A stretch of DNA of 64,000 bases from Nannochloropsis oceanica (taxonomy: Eukaryota; Sar; Eustigmatophyceae; Eustigmatales; Monodopsidaceae): the NCBI GenBank assembly GCA_004519485.1, contig CP038112.1, forward strand, positions 868,001 through 932,000, given 5' to 3'. The notes under the pieces were generated by a model. The model saw nothing but the letters and a program-made list of their open reading frames with translations, had not been told where the DNA came from and searched no databases. A program made the position numbers and the translations under genes. Positions 56,880 to 64,000 of the stretch are shown one piece after another. Position 1 is the first letter of the stretch; every line of letters begins with the position of its first letter.

Positions 56880-58416
56880 GCCTGCCTGCTGTGTCTATGT
56901 GGTGTGTGTCGTGGCGGTGTAGGTTTTGGGTGGAGGAAGGGCGCTGCCGTTGAGGAGTCCGGCCACTTTTGGACGCCCTATGTGAAAATGTGCTTCCCTC
57001 TGCAACGTGCAATCCCGGATATACTGTGTGTTCTTTGGACGGGATAGGAACATGGAGTCTCATCATGAGTTGGTATATGGTGGGCAGTGTGTCGTCTGTG
57101 GACACGAAGAAAGCACGCCAACTTCTCAAGCGGCCGTTGGTGTTCATTCCGTAGTGGCGCGAAGAGCCCCGCCTCCTTGTAAGCTCCCGAAGAGCCCCGC
57201 CTCCCTGTAAGCTCCCGAAGAGCCCCGCCTCCCTGTAAGCTCCCGAAGAGCCCCGCCTCCCTGTAAGCTCCCGAAGAGCCCCGCCTCCCTGTAAGCTCCC
57301 GAAGAGCCCCGCCTCCCTGTAAGCTCCCGAAGAGCCCCGCCTCCCTGTAAGCTCCCGAAGAGCCCCGCCTCCCTGTAAGCTCCCGAAGAGCCCCGCCTCC
57401 CTGTAAGCTCCCGAAGAGCCCCGCCTCCCTGTAAGCTCCCGAAGAGCCCCGCCTCCCTGTAATACTCGTCTTTGAGTTCAATTCAAACCCAACCAGCGCA
57501 TTTAAATTCGTCCTCTATCTACATTAGTTCCCTATTCACTATCTATATATGTAAAATCTAATCCACCCCTCTATCTACATTCGATTGCGGATGCTTGCCT
57601 TTCATATACATGCTTTCCCCATAATTTACTCTCACTTTCTCGCCTAAGAGTGTGCGCGGAAACCATTTACATGTGCAGTATCATCTCAGCAACTCAATTT
57701 TCTTTGTAACCTGTCCTGGCCAGGACTTCCCACGGATTATTATCCATCAAGTTTCTTAAAACCGTCCCGTCATCCATCATCTGTCATACCCCCTCAATTC
57801 TCCTTCACGGCTATGTCTGCCTTAGTGTCTGTTGCGGGCTTCTCCCTCGTTGCCGTGCTCGTTGTCGTCGTTGCCCTCTTTCACATACTCAGAAATTTGT
57901 GTGCAAAGAGGAGAAGTTGAAACCCGGAAGTAGAAAAGGAAAAAGTTACCATCTGTGTAGTATAACGAGACCGAAGCCCACGACACGGCACGTAAACGTG
58001 TGTTTGTTCCTTTAACCCTTATCCCAGTTTCCCCGTCTCCTTCTTCTCCTCGCCGGTCACCTGCGGCGTGCGAGTGAAGAAGAAGATAGGGACCTATGTA
58101 AAAGTGTTCGGCGAAAGGTTCGGGGGGCCAATTTTGTTGATACATGCCCACTCGAGAAGCACACAGAGAATAAAACGCATGCGCTGTTCCCATCATCTTT
58201 GCAACCCCTCCTCCGTCCTTGTTTCCCCATCCATTTTGTTGGTATTCATCTATCAATAACCAGCCCTGTTTGTTTCTTCGCGTGTTTCATTGTTTTCCAT
58301 GCTGCCAGTGTCGTGTTTCTCCTCTATTGCTACCCTTTTCCTTGCTCTTTCTTGGTTTACTCTCTCCTTTTTGCAGTTTTTCTTCTTCACATTTGCGGTG
58401 GCATTTGCGGTGGGTC
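56880..58416. other. Intergenic region upstream of the carrier gene
   Basis: Contains the 28-bp minisatellite listed separately. No exon recognised in the rest. The right end is the 3' flank of the AFG3 gene. Confidence 0.5.
57157..57462. repeat. 28-bp minisatellite, about 11 units
   Basis: Head-to-tail copies of CGAAGAGCCCCGCCTCCCTG plus TAAGCTCC. All units but the first (one T for C) appear identical. As 28 is not a multiple of three, the minus-strand frame cycles through three phases and reads as an 28-residue Gly/Arg/Leu repeat; this is not taken as a gene. It starts about 280 bases upstream of the carrier start codon. Confidence 0.95.
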
Positions 58417-63883
<5,467 letters not shown>

Positions 63884-64000
63884 CTGGAGGGAGGGAGGGA
63901 GTAAGGGAGGGAGAGAGAGAAAGGGAGGAATGTGCGGTAAGTGCACGAACTCCAGGCACCAGGAAAAAGACACTTTCCTCCCCACCTTCCACCTCCCACC

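Noticed and set aside
57157-57462. Possible CRISPR array
   Set aside because: The units are directly adjacent with no spacers, and the DNA is eukaryotic.
56978-57481. 167-codon minus-strand frame with a 28-residue repeat
   Set aside because: Produced by the 28-bp minisatellite, which has no stop in any of the three phases it cycles through.

Overview
The window is nuclear DNA of a small-genome, intron-rich eukaryote, most likely a eustigmatophyte (Nannochloropsis/Microchloropsis-type) stramenopile alga. This is inferred from compact genes of many short exons, introns built of (GGGA)n and (CCCT)n tracts, a plastid/cyanobacterial-type DUF1997 protein behind a signal peptide, and the protein repertoire. 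It was not tested by any search. Gene models were built by hand by joining exons at GT-AG (once GC-AG) sites with consistent reading phase. Where the phase closes over the whole gene the model is firm.

Layout: 3.8-5.9 kb, a PAS-domain protein (+). 7.2-9.2 kb, a membrane-anchored protein of unknown role (-). 9.7-11.7 kb, an ER-type ketoacyl/hydroxysteroid reductase (-), divergent from 12.5-15.4 kb, a two-domain type II thioesterase (+). 15.9-19.5 kb, an assembly gap of 100 N flanked by the last exon of one gene (-) and a gamma-tubulin complex component lacking its 5' end (+). 20.1-25.7 kb, three tandem copies of a NicO-type metal transporter gene (-). 26.5-27.3 kb, MOG1 (-), divergent from 27.9-30.6 kb, a NuSAP-like spindle protein (+). 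32.5-33.2 kb, an unknown Ser-rich protein (-). 33.8-36.2 kb, the DUF1997 protein (-). 37.2-39.5 kb, a proteasome alpha-like subunit with a possible signal peptide (-). 40.2-40.8 kb, an unknown fragment (-). 42.1-44.8 kb, a CCCH zinc-finger protein (-). 45.0-46.0 kb, a basic/acidic protein (-). 47.5-49.4 kb, an acidic protein with an N-terminal hydrophobic segment (-). 50.5 kb, tRNA-Pro(AGG) (-). 52.4-53.9 kb, ribosomal protein L10/uL16 (+). 54.6-56.9 kb, a mitochondrial carrier (-). 58.4 kb to beyond the right end, an AFG3-type mitochondrial m-AAA protease (-).

Most of the window is ordinary housekeeping content. The points that stand out are: the tandem thioesterase with an acylation-type N-terminus; the proteasome alpha paralogue with two possible starts, one of them secretory; the Ran-pathway pair MOG1/NuSAP sharing a promoter region; an 87-bp perfect inverted repeat flanking a single exon of AFG3; the mosaic NicO triplication; and intron architecture in which the 5' and 3' ends can pair. 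I saw no CRISPR array, no recognisable transposon or virus-derived element, and no rRNA gene.
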